DNA of 64,000 nucleotides, from positions 30,026 to 94,025 of the forward strand of contig JAEUOU010000024.1 of NCBI GenBank assembly GCA_016790575.1, given 5' to 3'. Below are positions 17,394-26,367 of this stretch, in pieces. Each line of letters opens with the position of its first letter. Within the stretch, counting starts at the first letter, position 1. A model generated the notes under the pieces. It did not search any database. It was not told the origin of the DNA and saw only the letters and a list, made by a program, of their open reading frames with translations. This DNA is from Burkholderiaceae bacterium (GTDB lineage Bacteria > Pseudomonadota > Gammaproteobacteria > Burkholderiales > Burkholderiaceae_C). The position numbers and the translations under genes were made by a program.

Positions 17394-18779
17394 ATGAAAA
17401 GACGCCAGTTTTTTGCCGGCGCCGCACTGGGCGCCGCGGCTGCTGCCAGCGTCAGCCGGGTTGCCATGGCCGCCCTTCCCGAGACCGTCTCGCAGGGCTC
17501 TGCGGCCACGGCGCCTCCATGGACCCCGCCCGGCGTCACCGGCGCCGGCCGCCCCTACCAGCCCGTGGTGACCCTCAACGGCTGGACCCTGCCCTGGCGC
17601 ATGAACCAGGGCGTCAAGGAGTTTCATCTGGTCGCGGAACCGGTCGTGCGCGAGATGGCGCCGGGGTTTCTGGTCAACATGTGGGGCTACAACGGTCAAA
17701 GCCCCGGACCGACCATTGAGGTGGTCGAGGGGGACAAGGTTCGCCTGTATGTCACCAACCGCCTGCCCGAGGCCACCACCATCCACTGGCATGGTCAACG
17801 TCTGCCCAACGGCATGGATGGGGTCAGTGGCCTCAACCAGCCCTCCATCGGACCCGGCAAGACTTTTGTCTATGAGTTCGAGGCCCGCCGACCCGGCACC
17901 TTCATGTACCACCCGCACGCCGATGAGATGACGCAGATGGCCATGGGCATGATGGGCTTCTGGGTAACCCACCCCCGCCAGAAGCATCCGCTGATCGACG
18001 ACGTGCAGCGCGACTACTGTTTCCTGCTCAACGCCTTCGACATCGAGCCCGGCAGCATGACACCCCAGGTCAACACCATGCTGGATTTCAATATCTGGGC
18101 CTTCAACAGCCGCGTGTTCCCGGGGCTGGATCCGCTGGTCGCGCGACTGGGTGACCGGGTGCGGGTGCGGGTGGGCAATCTGACGATGACCAACCATCCG
18201 GTGCATATCCACGGCATCGAGTTCGAGGTCACCGGAACCGACGGCGGGCCGGTTCCCCGGTCGGCACGATGGCCCGAGGTCACCACCGACATTGCCGTGG
18301 GACAGATGCGTCAGATCGAGTTCCTCGCCGATGAGCCGGGCGACTGGGCCATGCACTGTCACAAGAGTCACCACACCATGGGCGCGATGGGCCACAGCGT
18401 GCCCACGATGATCGGCACCGACCACCGGGGCCTGGTGGCACCGCTGCAGCGGGCCAATCCTGGTTACATGGTGATGGGCGAGCGCGGCATGGCCGACATG
18501 AAGGAAATGGAAATGGAGTTGCCCCCCAACACCGCACCCATGATGAGCGGCTTTGGCCCTTACGGACCGATCGGCATGGGCGGCATGTTCACCTTGCTGA
18601 AGGTGCGCGCCGACCAGAAGCCGGGCGACTGGAGCGATCCCGGGTGGTATTCCTTGCCCCGTGGCACCCAGGCCCGTGAAGTGGCCCAGGCCCCGCAAGT
18701 GCGCCGCGCAGCCGCAACCCCGGCCCCCAATGGCAGCGCTGCCGCACAGGCGCGCAAGCCCCAGGGACATGCCCATTGA
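17394..18779 (+). CDS. Multicopper oxidase (copper-resistance type)
   Basis: The 461-residue protein has an RR-containing Tat-type signal (MKRRQFFAGAALG) and cupredoxin domains. All four copper motifs are visible: IHWHGQRL, MYHPHADEM, HPVHIHGIEFEV and the type-1 motif MHCHKSHHTMGAMGH. Met/His-rich stretches (EMTQMAMGMMG, MADMKEMEMEL) suggest cuprous-oxidase activity, oxidising Cu(I) to Cu(II) in the periplasm. An AGGAGG site lies just upstream of the ATG and overlaps the end of the TolC-like gene. It is the central enzyme of the copper cluster. Confidence 0.9.
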   Translation: MKRRQFFAGAALGAAAAASVSRVAMAALPETVSQGSAATAPPWTPPGVTGAGRPYQPVVTLNGWTLPWRMNQGVKEFHLVAEPVVREMAPGFLVNMWGYNGQSPGPTIEVVEGDKVRLYVTNRLPEATTIHWHGQRLPNGMDGVSGLNQPSIGPGKTFVYEFEARRPGTFMYHPHADEMTQMAMGMMGFWVTHPRQKHPLIDDVQRDYCFLLNAFDIEPGSMTPQVNTMLDFNIWAFNSRVFPGLDPLVARLGDRVRVRVGNLTMTNHPVHIHGIEFEVTGTDGGPVPRSARWPEVTTDIAVGQMRQIEFLADEPGDWAMHCHKSHHTMGAMGHSVPTMIGTDHRGLVAPLQRANPGYMVMGERGMADMKEMEMELPPNTAPMMSGFGPYGPIGMGGMFTLLKVRADQKPGDWSDPGWYSLPRGTQAREVAQAPQVRRAAATPAPNGSAAAQARKPQGHAH

Positions 18780-18794
18780 ACGCACGGAATCCCC

Positions 18795-19259
18795 ATGAAA
18801 CGACGAATTTTTCTGACCGCCGCGGCCGCATGGGCTGCAGCAGGCGCCGGCCCCGTACTCGCACAGCCGTGGCCGGGCGGCCCTTTGGTGGAGGTCTGGA
18901 AAGACCCGAACTGCGGCTGCTGCAAAGACTGGATGCGGCACCTCGAAGCGAACGGCTTCGCGGTGAAGGCCCATGACCAGGGCAACGCCGCGATGCGGCG
19001 GCGCCTGGGATTGCCGGAGCATCTGGGGTCCTGCCACACAGCGCTGGTCTCTGGCTACCTGATCGAAGGCCATGTCCCGGCGCGCGAAGTGCGACGACTT
19101 TTGCGCGAGCGCCCCGATGCCTTGGGCCTTACCGTCCCGGGCATGCCGATCGGCTCACCCGGCATGGACGGCCCCGAATACGCCGGCCGCAAAGACCGGT
19201 ACGACGTGCTGCTGGTCGACAAAAAGGGCAAGCCGCGCGTCTACCAGACCTATCCCTGA
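18795..19259 (+). CDS. DUF411 periplasmic metal-binding protein
   Basis: The 154-residue protein has an RR-type signal (MKRRIFLTAAAAWAAAG). Its mature domain contains W-K-D-P-N-C-G-C-C-K-D-W, GSCHTALV and IEGHVPAREVRRLL, the hallmarks of DUF411. Such proteins (CopG in some copper loci) bind copper through the CGCC and adjacent Cys/Met residues. It is 15 bases downstream of the multicopper oxidase, so co-transcription is likely. Confidence 0.88.
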   Translation: MKRRIFLTAAAAWAAAGAGPVLAQPWPGGPLVEVWKDPNCGCCKDWMRHLEANGFAVKAHDQGNAAMRRRLGLPEHLGSCHTALVSGYLIEGHVPAREVRRLLRERPDALGLTVPGMPIGSPGMDGPEYAGRKDRYDVLLVDKKGKPRVYQTYP

Positions 19260-19348
19260 CCACCCCAAGCGGTGCCGCCACCGGCGCTCGCGGTCTGCCA
19301 TGCACCCATGCACCCATGCACACCCACACGCTCCCGAAAGGAAACACC

Positions 19349-19705
19349 ATGAGATTGCCCCACCAACTGCTTTGCGCCCTGACGGGCATGGCTGTAGCGC
19401 TGGCGGCGCAGGCACAGAGCCCCGCAGTTCCTTCGGCGCCGCCGGCCACCGCCGCTGCGTCCAGTCCGGCCGCCAGCGCTGCCTGGACGGCGGCTGAAGT
19501 GCGCCGGGTCGACCGCGCGGCCGGCAAAGTCACACTGCGACACGAAGCCATTGCCAATCTGGATATGCCACCGATGACCATGGTGTTTCGTGTCACCGAG
19601 ACCGCAATGCTCGAAGTCCTGGCGGCCGGCGATCGTGTGCGCTTCACCGCCGATAAGATTCGGGGCGAGTACACCGTGACCCAGATCGAAAAGGCAAGCC
19701 CCTGA
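19349..19705 (+). CDS. CusF-like periplasmic copper-binding protein
   Basis: The 118-residue protein has a signal peptide (cleavage near LAAQAQ), an Ala/Pro/Ser linker and a CusF-type OB-fold barrel. The metal motif reads HEAIANLDMPPMTMVFRV, giving the His and two Met ligands of CusF. The Trp that caps Cu(I) in E. coli CusF is Met here. It would act as a periplasmic Cu(I)/Ag(I) chaperone. An AAGGA site precedes the ATG. It closes the copper cluster; no RND pump (CusAB) lies in the window. Confidence 0.82.
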   Translation: MRLPHQLLCALTGMAVALAAQAQSPAVPSAPPATAAASSPAASAAWTAAEVRRVDRAAGKVTLRHEAIANLDMPPMTMVFRVTETAMLEVLAAGDRVRFTADKIRGEYTVTQIEKASP

Positions 19706-19707
19706 CC

Positions 19708-20724
19708 ATGAATGACGCAGCCCCGGGCCGGGGCGCCATCACCGACGTCGCCGGCATCGAGGTCGGCCATTTCACCGACCCGCGCCGGCCCACGGGCTGC
19801 AGCGTGGTGATTGCCCGCGGCGGTGCCGTGGGCGGCGTGGATGTGCGCGGCGCCGCGCCCGGCACCCGGGAAACCGACCTGCTGGACCCGGTCAACACCG
19901 TGGGCACGGTGCATGCCGTGCTGCTGTCCGGAGGCAGCGCCTGGGGGCTGGACGCGGCCGGCGGCGTGATGCGCTGGCTGGACGGCAAGGGCATCGGCCT
20001 TGAGGTGGGGGGTGCAAGGGTGCCCATCGTGCCGGCGGCGGTGCTGTTCGACCTGCACGTGGGGAACGCCTCCGTGCGGCCCGACGCGGCGGCCGGGTAT
20101 GCGGCCTGCGAGGCGGCATCGCGGGCCGCGCCGGCCGAGGGGAACGTGGGCGCCGGGGCCGGGGCCACCGTCGGTAAACTGTTCGGCATGGCCCACGCCA
20201 TGAAAGGCGGCATCGGCACGGCCTCGGTGAAGGTGGAGGGCGTCACCGTGGGGGCGCTGGTGGCCTGCAACGCCCTGGGCGACGTGCTCGACCCCGACAC
20301 CGGGGCGCTGGTGGCCGGCGCGCGCCTGCCCGGCAGCCGCGCGCTGCGCGACGCCCGGCGCAGCCTGCTGCGCGGCGAGCCGCCGCTGGCCATCCTGGCC
20401 GGCACCAACACCACCATCGGGGTCATCGCCACCGATGCGCCACTCACCAAGGTGCAGGCCCGCCGCCTGGCGCAGGTGGGCCACGACGGACTGGCCCGCG
20501 CCATCAACCCGGTGCACACCCTCTCCGACGGCGACACGCTGTTTGCGCTGGGCACCGGCCTGGCGGCCCGCTCGCCCGGCATGACGGTGCTCTGTGTCAT
20601 GGCCGCGGAAGCCGTGGCGCAGGCGACAGTCCGTGCGGTAACCCAAGCCACCGAACTGCGCCTGGCGGGCCTGGAACTGCCCGCAGTCCAGCGGCCCGAT
20701 TCGACAGGAGCAGGCCGTGGCTGA
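19708..20724 (+). CDS. P1 family (S58/DmpA-like) aminopeptidase
   Basis: The 338-residue N-terminal-nucleophile peptidase has the hallmarks ITDVAGIEVGHFTDPRRPTG, a glycine-rich LLSGGSAWGLDAAGG, GNVGAGAGATVGK and GTNTTIGVIATDA. In DmpA/BapA relatives, self-cleavage occurs before a Ser or Thr following Asn, and the N-T in GTNTT is the likely processing site. Substrates may be N-terminal D-, beta- or L-residues of small peptides or amides. It starts two bases after the CusF-like gene and overlaps the TAXI gene by eight bases. Confidence 0.83.
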   Translation: MNDAAPGRGAITDVAGIEVGHFTDPRRPTGCSVVIARGGAVGGVDVRGAAPGTRETDLLDPVNTVGTVHAVLLSGGSAWGLDAAGGVMRWLDGKGIGLEVGGARVPIVPAAVLFDLHVGNASVRPDAAAGYAACEAASRAAPAEGNVGAGAGATVGKLFGMAHAMKGGIGTASVKVEGVTVGALVACNALGDVLDPDTGALVAGARLPGSRALRDARRSLLRGEPPLAILAGTNTTIGVIATDAPLTKVQARRLAQVGHDGLARAINPVHTLSDGDTLFALGTGLAARSPGMTVLCVMAAEAVAQATVRAVTQATELRLAGLELPAVQRPDSTGAGRG

Positions 20725-22090
20725 CACCGGCACAAAGCCTTCGACCGGTCAGTCGCTGCGCGAGCTGTGGGTCGCCTTGCAGGCGCTGCTGCTGTCGGCT
20801 GGCCCGATTGTGGTGCTGGCCATCGGGCTGGTGGTTGCAGCGTTCTGGTGGCTGCAGCCGAATCCGCCGACCTCGGTCCGACTGGCCACGGGCCCGGCAC
20901 AAAGCGCCTATGACGAATTCGGTCGCCGGTATGCGGCGCATCTGGCCGCACATGGCATTCAGGTTGAACAGATTGCCACCGAGGGGTCACAGGACAACTT
21001 GCGCCGGCTGCAAGAGGGCTCCGTCGACCTGGGTTTCGTTCAGGGAGGCAGCGACGACCTGTCCGCAGGCCGGCCGGACGAGCAGACCGACGCGCTGCTG
21101 ACACTGGGCAATCTGTTTCTTGAGCCGGTCTGGGTGTTCTATCGCGAGGCATCCCTGCCGGCCGCATCCCCGCGCAAGGCAGGTGCCGCCGAGCCACCGG
21201 GATTGGCCCGCTACACAGGGCTGCGCATGAACATCGGCACCGCGGGCAGCGGCGGCCCGGCGCTGGTCCACCGCCTGCTGGACATCAATCGCATTGACGC
21301 CGCGCAGATGCGGCTTTCCTACCTGGCAGCAACCCCGGCCGTGGTGGCTTTTCTGGGCCAGGAACTGGACGTACTGGTTTTCGTCTCGGCGCCCGAAGCG
21401 CCCATGGTGCAGATGCTGCTGCAGACCCCCGGGGTTCGGCTGGCCAGCTTCGCCCAGAGCGAGGCTTATGCGCGCCGGCTGCGTTTTCTCTCGCCCGTGG
21501 TGCTGCCGCGCGGTGTGGTTGATCTGGCGGCCGACCTGCCCCCCGAGGATGTTCGACTGGTCGCGACAACCACCAGCCTCCTGGCCCGCGATGGCACCCA
21601 TCCCGCACTGCTGCAATTGTTCTCGCAGGCCGCCGCGAAGCTGCACGGTGGCGCCGGCTGGTTCAACCGGGCGCGGGAGTTTCCAAATGCGGCACACAGT
21701 GAACGGCCTCTGGCCCGGGAGGCCGAGCGCCAGATGACCGGCGGCCCACCCTGGCTGCAGCGGTACCTGCCGTTCTGGCTGGCCAACCTGGTGGAACGCA
21801 TGTGGCTGGTTCTCGGTCTGATCCTGGCCATTGTGCTGCCCTTGTCACGTATCGTGCCCCCGTTGTACGACCGGCGCATCCGATCCCGCGTGTTTCGCTG
21901 GTATGCCCAACTTCGGGGCATCGAGGATGCACTGGCCGCCGGCGTCCGCCCGCAGGCCATCCTGCTGAACGAACTCGACCAACTGGACCGGCACGTGGCC
22001 ACCATCACGGTACCGCTGTCGCACGCCGATGAACTCTATGCCCTGCGCCAGCACATCGCCCTGATCCGCAGCCGCTACCCGGCGCAGTGA
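20717..22090 (+). CDS. TAXI family TRAP-type solute receptor, membrane-anchored
   Basis: The GTG-start gene encodes 457 residues. A hydrophobic helix at about residues 27-47 anchors the N-terminus, and the TAXI receptor domain follows (VRLATGPAQSAYDEFGRRYA, TEGSQDNLRRLQEGSVDLGFVQGG, NIGTAGSGGPALVHRLLD). A second membrane helix (LVLGLILAIVLPLSRIVPPL) and a cytosolic C-terminal helical tail complete it. The extra C-terminal membrane part is typical of a betaproteobacterial subgroup. No TRAP permease is nearby, so transport versus sensing is open. A CAGGAG site lies six bases before the GTG. Confidence 0.8.
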   Translation: MADTGTKPSTGQSLRELWVALQALLLSAGPIVVLAIGLVVAAFWWLQPNPPTSVRLATGPAQSAYDEFGRRYAAHLAAHGIQVEQIATEGSQDNLRRLQEGSVDLGFVQGGSDDLSAGRPDEQTDALLTLGNLFLEPVWVFYREASLPAASPRKAGAAEPPGLARYTGLRMNIGTAGSGGPALVHRLLDINRIDAAQMRLSYLAATPAVVAFLGQELDVLVFVSAPEAPMVQMLLQTPGVRLASFAQSEAYARRLRFLSPVVLPRGVVDLAADLPPEDVRLVATTTSLLARDGTHPALLQLFSQAAAKLHGGAGWFNRAREFPNAAHSERPLAREAERQMTGGPPWLQRYLPFWLANLVERMWLVLGLILAIVLPLSRIVPPLYDRRIRSRVFRWYAQLRGIEDALAAGVRPQAILLNELDQLDRHVATITVPLSHADELYALRQHIALIRSRYPAQ

Positions 22091-22124
22091 ACGCCGGCGG
22101 ACCCGGTCCGCTTTCGGCGCCGGT

Positions 22125-24407
22125 CTATTCCGCGTCCGGCAGGCGGCTGAGCGAATTGAGCAGCGCCTGCTGGGCCACGTCATCCAGGGCCTGATCGACG
22201 ATCTGGCCACTGGAGATGATCCGGATCATGCCTTTGGCCAGCAGGCGGTTCATGGTCCGTCGGGACATCGAATGGGCGGTGCCCCGCAAGGCGGTGAACA
22301 TGAACAGGGTCCGGTGCGGGCTGATCCACGACAGCTGCAGGCGCTCCCACTTGCCATCCAGCATCAGTTCAACCCAGGCACCATCGCCGATCAGACCATT
22401 GCCTTCGGGTACCGGCGCGGCAGTCGGCTCGGGCTGTCCGGTGTGTGCCAGATCGAGTGGCAACACCGAATCGGCCTCCAGGTAGCCGGCGCCATCGGTT
22501 TCGTCCTCGGCGAGCCAGGGTGTTTCGGCAAAATCCTCGGTGACCGAAACGCCTTGCGCAAGATCCTCGGCGCTGCTGATGGCTGCGCTTTCGGAGGGTG
22601 GCACAGTGGCGGAAACGACCGACTCTTCCGCCGCCGCGCCGGCCGCTTCCCGGGCGGGCCGGATTTCCTGCAGCACTTCCTCATGCCAGCCGATGAGCTG
22701 ATCGAAGAATCGGGTGATCAGATCGGGCGGGTAGTTGATCACCTGCAAGCCCGCCCGCAGCGTGGACAACACCCCGGGAATGATCTGCACCAGTCGCGCC
22801 GGGTTCTTGCGCGAACGGGCCGGCTGCACGCTCCACAACAGGTCGTCAACCACATGGGTCAGACGATGTTGTTCGTCGACACCGACAGACGGGTTGAGCT
22901 GCGCCTCGGCAACGGCCTGGGCCCAGGGGCCACTGACAAATTCCACCACCGGCCGGGGAATCGCTTCCTCCAGCAGCGAGGGGCGCCATTCGTGCACCAG
23001 ACGCTCGGCAAGCAGGTTACGCTGCTCGATGTGCAGCAAGCGGCGGGCGGTTTCTTCGCGCAACTTGGTCTGTGTGCGGTCGTCTCGCTCCCACTGCTGC
23101 TGCAGGCGTTCCAGTTCCAGGGCGAAGTATTGTGACCGCTCTTCGGCTGCACTGGCAGCCAGGGTCTGGATCGCACGTCCGACGTCACGCACAAAACGGT
23201 CGAAGCCCGGCTCGCTGTCGGTGGCAAAGGCCAGGCTGCGATCGGTGACCCGCTCCAGAAACTGGCGCGCGGGATGGCGCGCGTCGCTGAAAAAGCGCGC
23301 ATCGGACTCCGACAGCTCCATCAGGGTGGGCCCCAATTCCTCCAGCAAGGCCCGCACCCGAGGCAGCAGTCGCTCGTCCAGCGTCAGGTTGTCGAGAACC
23401 ATGCGAGTCACTTCCTGCCCGATCTGCCGACCGAGCCAGCGCCCTTCCGATCCAGCCCTGCGCATCGAATCGACCTGCTGGGCGGCCGCGTCGCCGGCTT
23501 CGGCGCTTTTCTGGCGCTTTCTCAGCTCCAGTCGCTGGATCATCGCCTCGACCTGCTTCATGTCCTGCAGCGCCTGAATGGAGGCCGGCACCGTATGCAG
23601 GAAATCCACGCCACCGGTCAGCGACCCCATGGCAGCCAGGTCCGCGGAAAACAGGCGCCGCAATCGGTCCAGGGTGAGCAGGGTGCGGGCCGTTTCACTG
23701 AGGCGCTCGGGGGTCTTGGCCGTTTCTGCCGTGGCAACGGCCGGGGTCAGTCCGGCCGGCTCCACCCCCGTGGACTGCAGCCACTCCGACAATTCCCGAT
23801 AAATCTGACGCAGACCGACGCCCAGCCGACCGGCCGCAATTCCGAGCAGTTCCCCACGATGCTCGCGGGACGGCACAAACACCGCCACCGCATCACGAAG
23901 GGCCTTGGCAAAGAACTCCGGACGCAGCGGGTTGATGGCTGGCTGCACCGTGATCCAGCCCATCAGCGCGCTCATCAACGCATTCAGCCGCGGCAAGACC
24001 GGCTCGACGACAAAAATCAGCTCCTGCTGCACCCGTGCGAGCTCGATGCTTTCGTCAAGCTGGTGCATGTCCAGCAGCTGAATGTCTTCGAAACGCACCA
24101 GCGGCTTGTCCGGCCCATCTGCCAGCCCGCCATAGGCCAGGACCCGGATCTGTCCGGCGAACGCATTGCACAAGGGCTCCCGACTCGCACCCAGGTGCCG
24201 AATGATTGTTACCAGCTCGGGGCGCAAAGTCGCCCCTTGGGGCTTCTTGAAGGCATGCAGGCCGGCCGCGATCTGGAGGCCGTCGAGCACATTGCCCATC
24301 AGCGCCGGCATCTGGGACATCACCAGTTCCATGCAGGAGCCGAGGGTTGCCTTCCCGGACGAATGGTCGTCGACGAGGCCAAACTTGCGCATGGGCATTC
24401 GTTTCAT
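22125..24407 (-). CDS. DUF1631 family protein
   Basis: The roughly 760-residue soluble protein is largely helical. The sequence pattern across its length (MPALMGNVLDGLQ near the start, WLGRQIGQEVTRMVLDNL in the middle, WAQAVAEAQLNP and the C-terminal KWERLQLSWISPHRTLFMFT) corresponds to DUF1631, a proteobacterial family with no settled function. An acidic, low-complexity segment (about residues 570-670) separates the helical body from the conserved C-terminal domain. The start is uncertain: ATGs at 24464, 24407 and 24398 are in frame; 24407 has a weak purine-rich site and avoids overlapping ettA. Confidence 0.78.
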   Translation of the reverse strand: MKRMPMRKFGLVDDHSSGKATLGSCMELVMSQMPALMGNVLDGLQIAAGLHAFKKPQGATLRPELVTIIRHLGASREPLCNAFAGQIRVLAYGGLADGPDKPLVRFEDIQLLDMHQLDESIELARVQQELIFVVEPVLPRLNALMSALMGWITVQPAINPLRPEFFAKALRDAVAVFVPSREHRGELLGIAAGRLGVGLRQIYRELSEWLQSTGVEPAGLTPAVATAETAKTPERLSETARTLLTLDRLRRLFSADLAAMGSLTGGVDFLHTVPASIQALQDMKQVEAMIQRLELRKRQKSAEAGDAAAQQVDSMRRAGSEGRWLGRQIGQEVTRMVLDNLTLDERLLPRVRALLEELGPTLMELSESDARFFSDARHPARQFLERVTDRSLAFATDSEPGFDRFVRDVGRAIQTLAASAAEERSQYFALELERLQQQWERDDRTQTKLREETARRLLHIEQRNLLAERLVHEWRPSLLEEAIPRPVVEFVSGPWAQAVAEAQLNPSVGVDEQHRLTHVVDDLLWSVQPARSRKNPARLVQIIPGVLSTLRAGLQVINYPPDLITRFFDQLIGWHEEVLQEIRPAREAAGAAAEESVVSATVPPSESAAISSAEDLAQGVSVTEDFAETPWLAEDETDGAGYLEADSVLPLDLAHTGQPEPTAAPVPEGNGLIGDGAWVELMLDGKWERLQLSWISPHRTLFMFTALRGTAHSMSRRTMNRLLAKGMIRIISSGQIVDQALDDVAQQALLNSLSRLPDAE

Positions 24408-24460
24408 GGTCGGGAGCCCCCAGGTATCACCGTGCGTGGGCCGCTTCACGGCCCCGATTG

Positions 24461-26122
24461 TCACTTCAGTGCTTTATACCGCACGCGCTTGGGTTTGGCA
24501 CCTTCCTCACCCAGGCGCTTCTTCTTGTCAACTTCGTACTCCTGGTAGTTGCCGTCAAAGAACACCCACTGGCTGTCACCCTCGGCCGCGAGGATGTGCG
24601 TACAGATGCGGTCCAGGAACCAGCGGTCGTGGCTGATGACAAGAATGGAGCCGGCAAATTCCAGCAGGGCATCTTCCAAAGCCCGCAGGGTTTCCACGTC
24701 CAGGTCGTTGGACGGTTCGTCCAGCAGCAGCACGTTGCCGCCGGCAATCAGCGTCTTGGCCAGGTGCAGGCGACCACGCTCGCCGCCCGACAGCATGCCG
24801 ACTTTTTTCTGCTGGTCGCCGCCGTTGAAGTTGAAGCGGCCGCAATAGGCCCTGCTGGCCATCTGGAACTTGCCGACGGTCAGGATGTCCAGCCCGCCCG
24901 AGACGTCTTCCCAGACCGTTTTCTCGTTCTCCAGGACGTCGCGATTCTGGTCGACGTAGGCCATCTTCACCGTCTGGCCGATCACTACGTGGCCCGAATC
25001 GGGCTGTTCACGCCCGGCGATCATCTTGAACAGGGTGGACTTGCCGGCCCCGTTCGGGCCGATGATGCCGACAATGGCGCCGGCCGGCACGCTGAAGCTC
25101 AGGTTGTCGATCAGCACCCGGTCACCGAAGGATTTGGTGACGTTGTGGAATTCGATCACCTGGCTGCCCAGGCGGTCGGCCACCGGAATGAAGATCTCCT
25201 GCGTCTCGTTGCGCTTCTGGTATTCGTAGTCGCTCAGTTCCTCGAAGCGGGCAATGCGGGCCTTGCTCTTGGCCTGGCGGCCCTTCGCATTCTGGCGCAC
25301 CCACTCCAGTTCTTTCTTCATCGCCTTGGTTCGTGCGTCCTCGGTGCGCTGCTCCTGCTCCAGGCGGGCTTCCTTCTGCTCCAGCCAGGTGGAGTAGTTG
25401 CCCTTGTACGGAATGCCGCGGCCGCGGTCCAGTTCCAGGATCCATTCGGCGGCGTTGTCCAGGAAATAGCGGTCGTGGGTGATGGCCACCACGGTGCCCG
25501 GGAAACGCTGCAGGAATTGCTCCAGCCAGTCCACGGATTCGGCGTCCAGGTGGTTGGTGGGTTCGTCGAGCAGCAGCATGTCGGGGCGGCTGAGCAGCAG
25601 GCGGCACAGCGCCACGCGGCGCTTTTCACCGCCGGAGAGCTTGCCGATCACTGCGTCCCACGGTGGAAGGCGCAGCGCATCGGCGGCGATTTCCAGCTGA
25701 TGCTCGGAGGCATCCCCCGCGGTGGCAATGATGGCTTCGAGTTTGGCCTGTTCGGCCGCCAGTGCGTCGAAATCGGCGTTCTCGTCGGCATAGGCGGCAT
25801 AGACCTCGTCCAGGCGCTGTTGCGCTGCCTTGATCTCACCCATGCCGTTTTCCACCGACTCGCGCACGGTTTCGTTCGGGTCGAGCTGCGGCTCCTGGGG
25901 CAGGTATCCGATCTTCAGGCCGGCCATGGGAATGGCCTCGCCCTCGATCTCTGTGTCGATGCCGGCCATGATCTTGAGCAGCGTGGACTTGCCGGAGCCG
26001 TTGAGGCCCAGCACGCCGATCTTGGCGCCGGGGAAGAAGGACAGGGAAATGTCCTTGAGGATTTCGCGTTTCGGCGGCACGATCTTGCCGACGCGGTTCA
26101 TGCTGAAAACGTATTGAGCCAT
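24461..26122 (-). CDS. ettA: Energy-dependent translational throttle protein EttA (ABC-F)
   Basis: The 553-residue protein has two ABC domains and no membrane segment. Domain 1 has Walker A GLNGSGKST, signature LSGGEKRR and Walker B LLLDEPTNHLD. Domain 2 has GPNGAGKST, LSGGERGR and LLLDEPSNDLD. Between them lies the charged PtIM linker (RTKAMKKELEWVRQNAKGRQ). EttA binds the ribosomal E site and gates entry into elongation according to ATP level. The start at 26122 (MAQYVFSMNRVGK) matches the family N-terminus. Confidence 0.95.
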   Translation of the reverse strand: MAQYVFSMNRVGKIVPPKREILKDISLSFFPGAKIGVLGLNGSGKSTLLKIMAGIDTEIEGEAIPMAGLKIGYLPQEPQLDPNETVRESVENGMGEIKAAQQRLDEVYAAYADENADFDALAAEQAKLEAIIATAGDASEHQLEIAADALRLPPWDAVIGKLSGGEKRRVALCRLLLSRPDMLLLDEPTNHLDAESVDWLEQFLQRFPGTVVAITHDRYFLDNAAEWILELDRGRGIPYKGNYSTWLEQKEARLEQEQRTEDARTKAMKKELEWVRQNAKGRQAKSKARIARFEELSDYEYQKRNETQEIFIPVADRLGSQVIEFHNVTKSFGDRVLIDNLSFSVPAGAIVGIIGPNGAGKSTLFKMIAGREQPDSGHVVIGQTVKMAYVDQNRDVLENEKTVWEDVSGGLDILTVGKFQMASRAYCGRFNFNGGDQQKKVGMLSGGERGRLHLAKTLIAGGNVLLLDEPSNDLDVETLRALEDALLEFAGSILVISHDRWFLDRICTHILAAEGDSQWVFFDGNYQEYEVDKKKRLGEEGAKPKRVRYKALK

Positions 26123-26367
26123 GGTGTGATCTTGCGGGCTTAACCCGGGAAAAAAGCGCATCGAACGGCGCCAGAACGCCAATTATCGGCTCATGCGACA
26201 ATACGGCCGTCAGGGCGCACCAGTTCGCCCCGACGACAGCAGATTGCTGGGGGTGTTCCCGAATCCGGAATCCGCACCCGAACCACAAACCCGATCGGTC
26301 TTTGACTGGCCCGGCACCCCGCCGGAACAGGCCGATTCCCAAGCGCCCAGGACGGGCGCCTCCATGA

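Noticed and set aside
17259..19073. 604-codon minus-strand open frame opposite the multicopper oxidase
   Set aside because: The plus strand carries clear copper-oxidase motifs with ribosome sites; the opposite frame has no family-like sequence.
19297..19325. Short tandem CATGCACC-like repeat before the CusF-like gene
   Set aside because: Only three short imperfect units; probably simple-sequence drift, no function supported.
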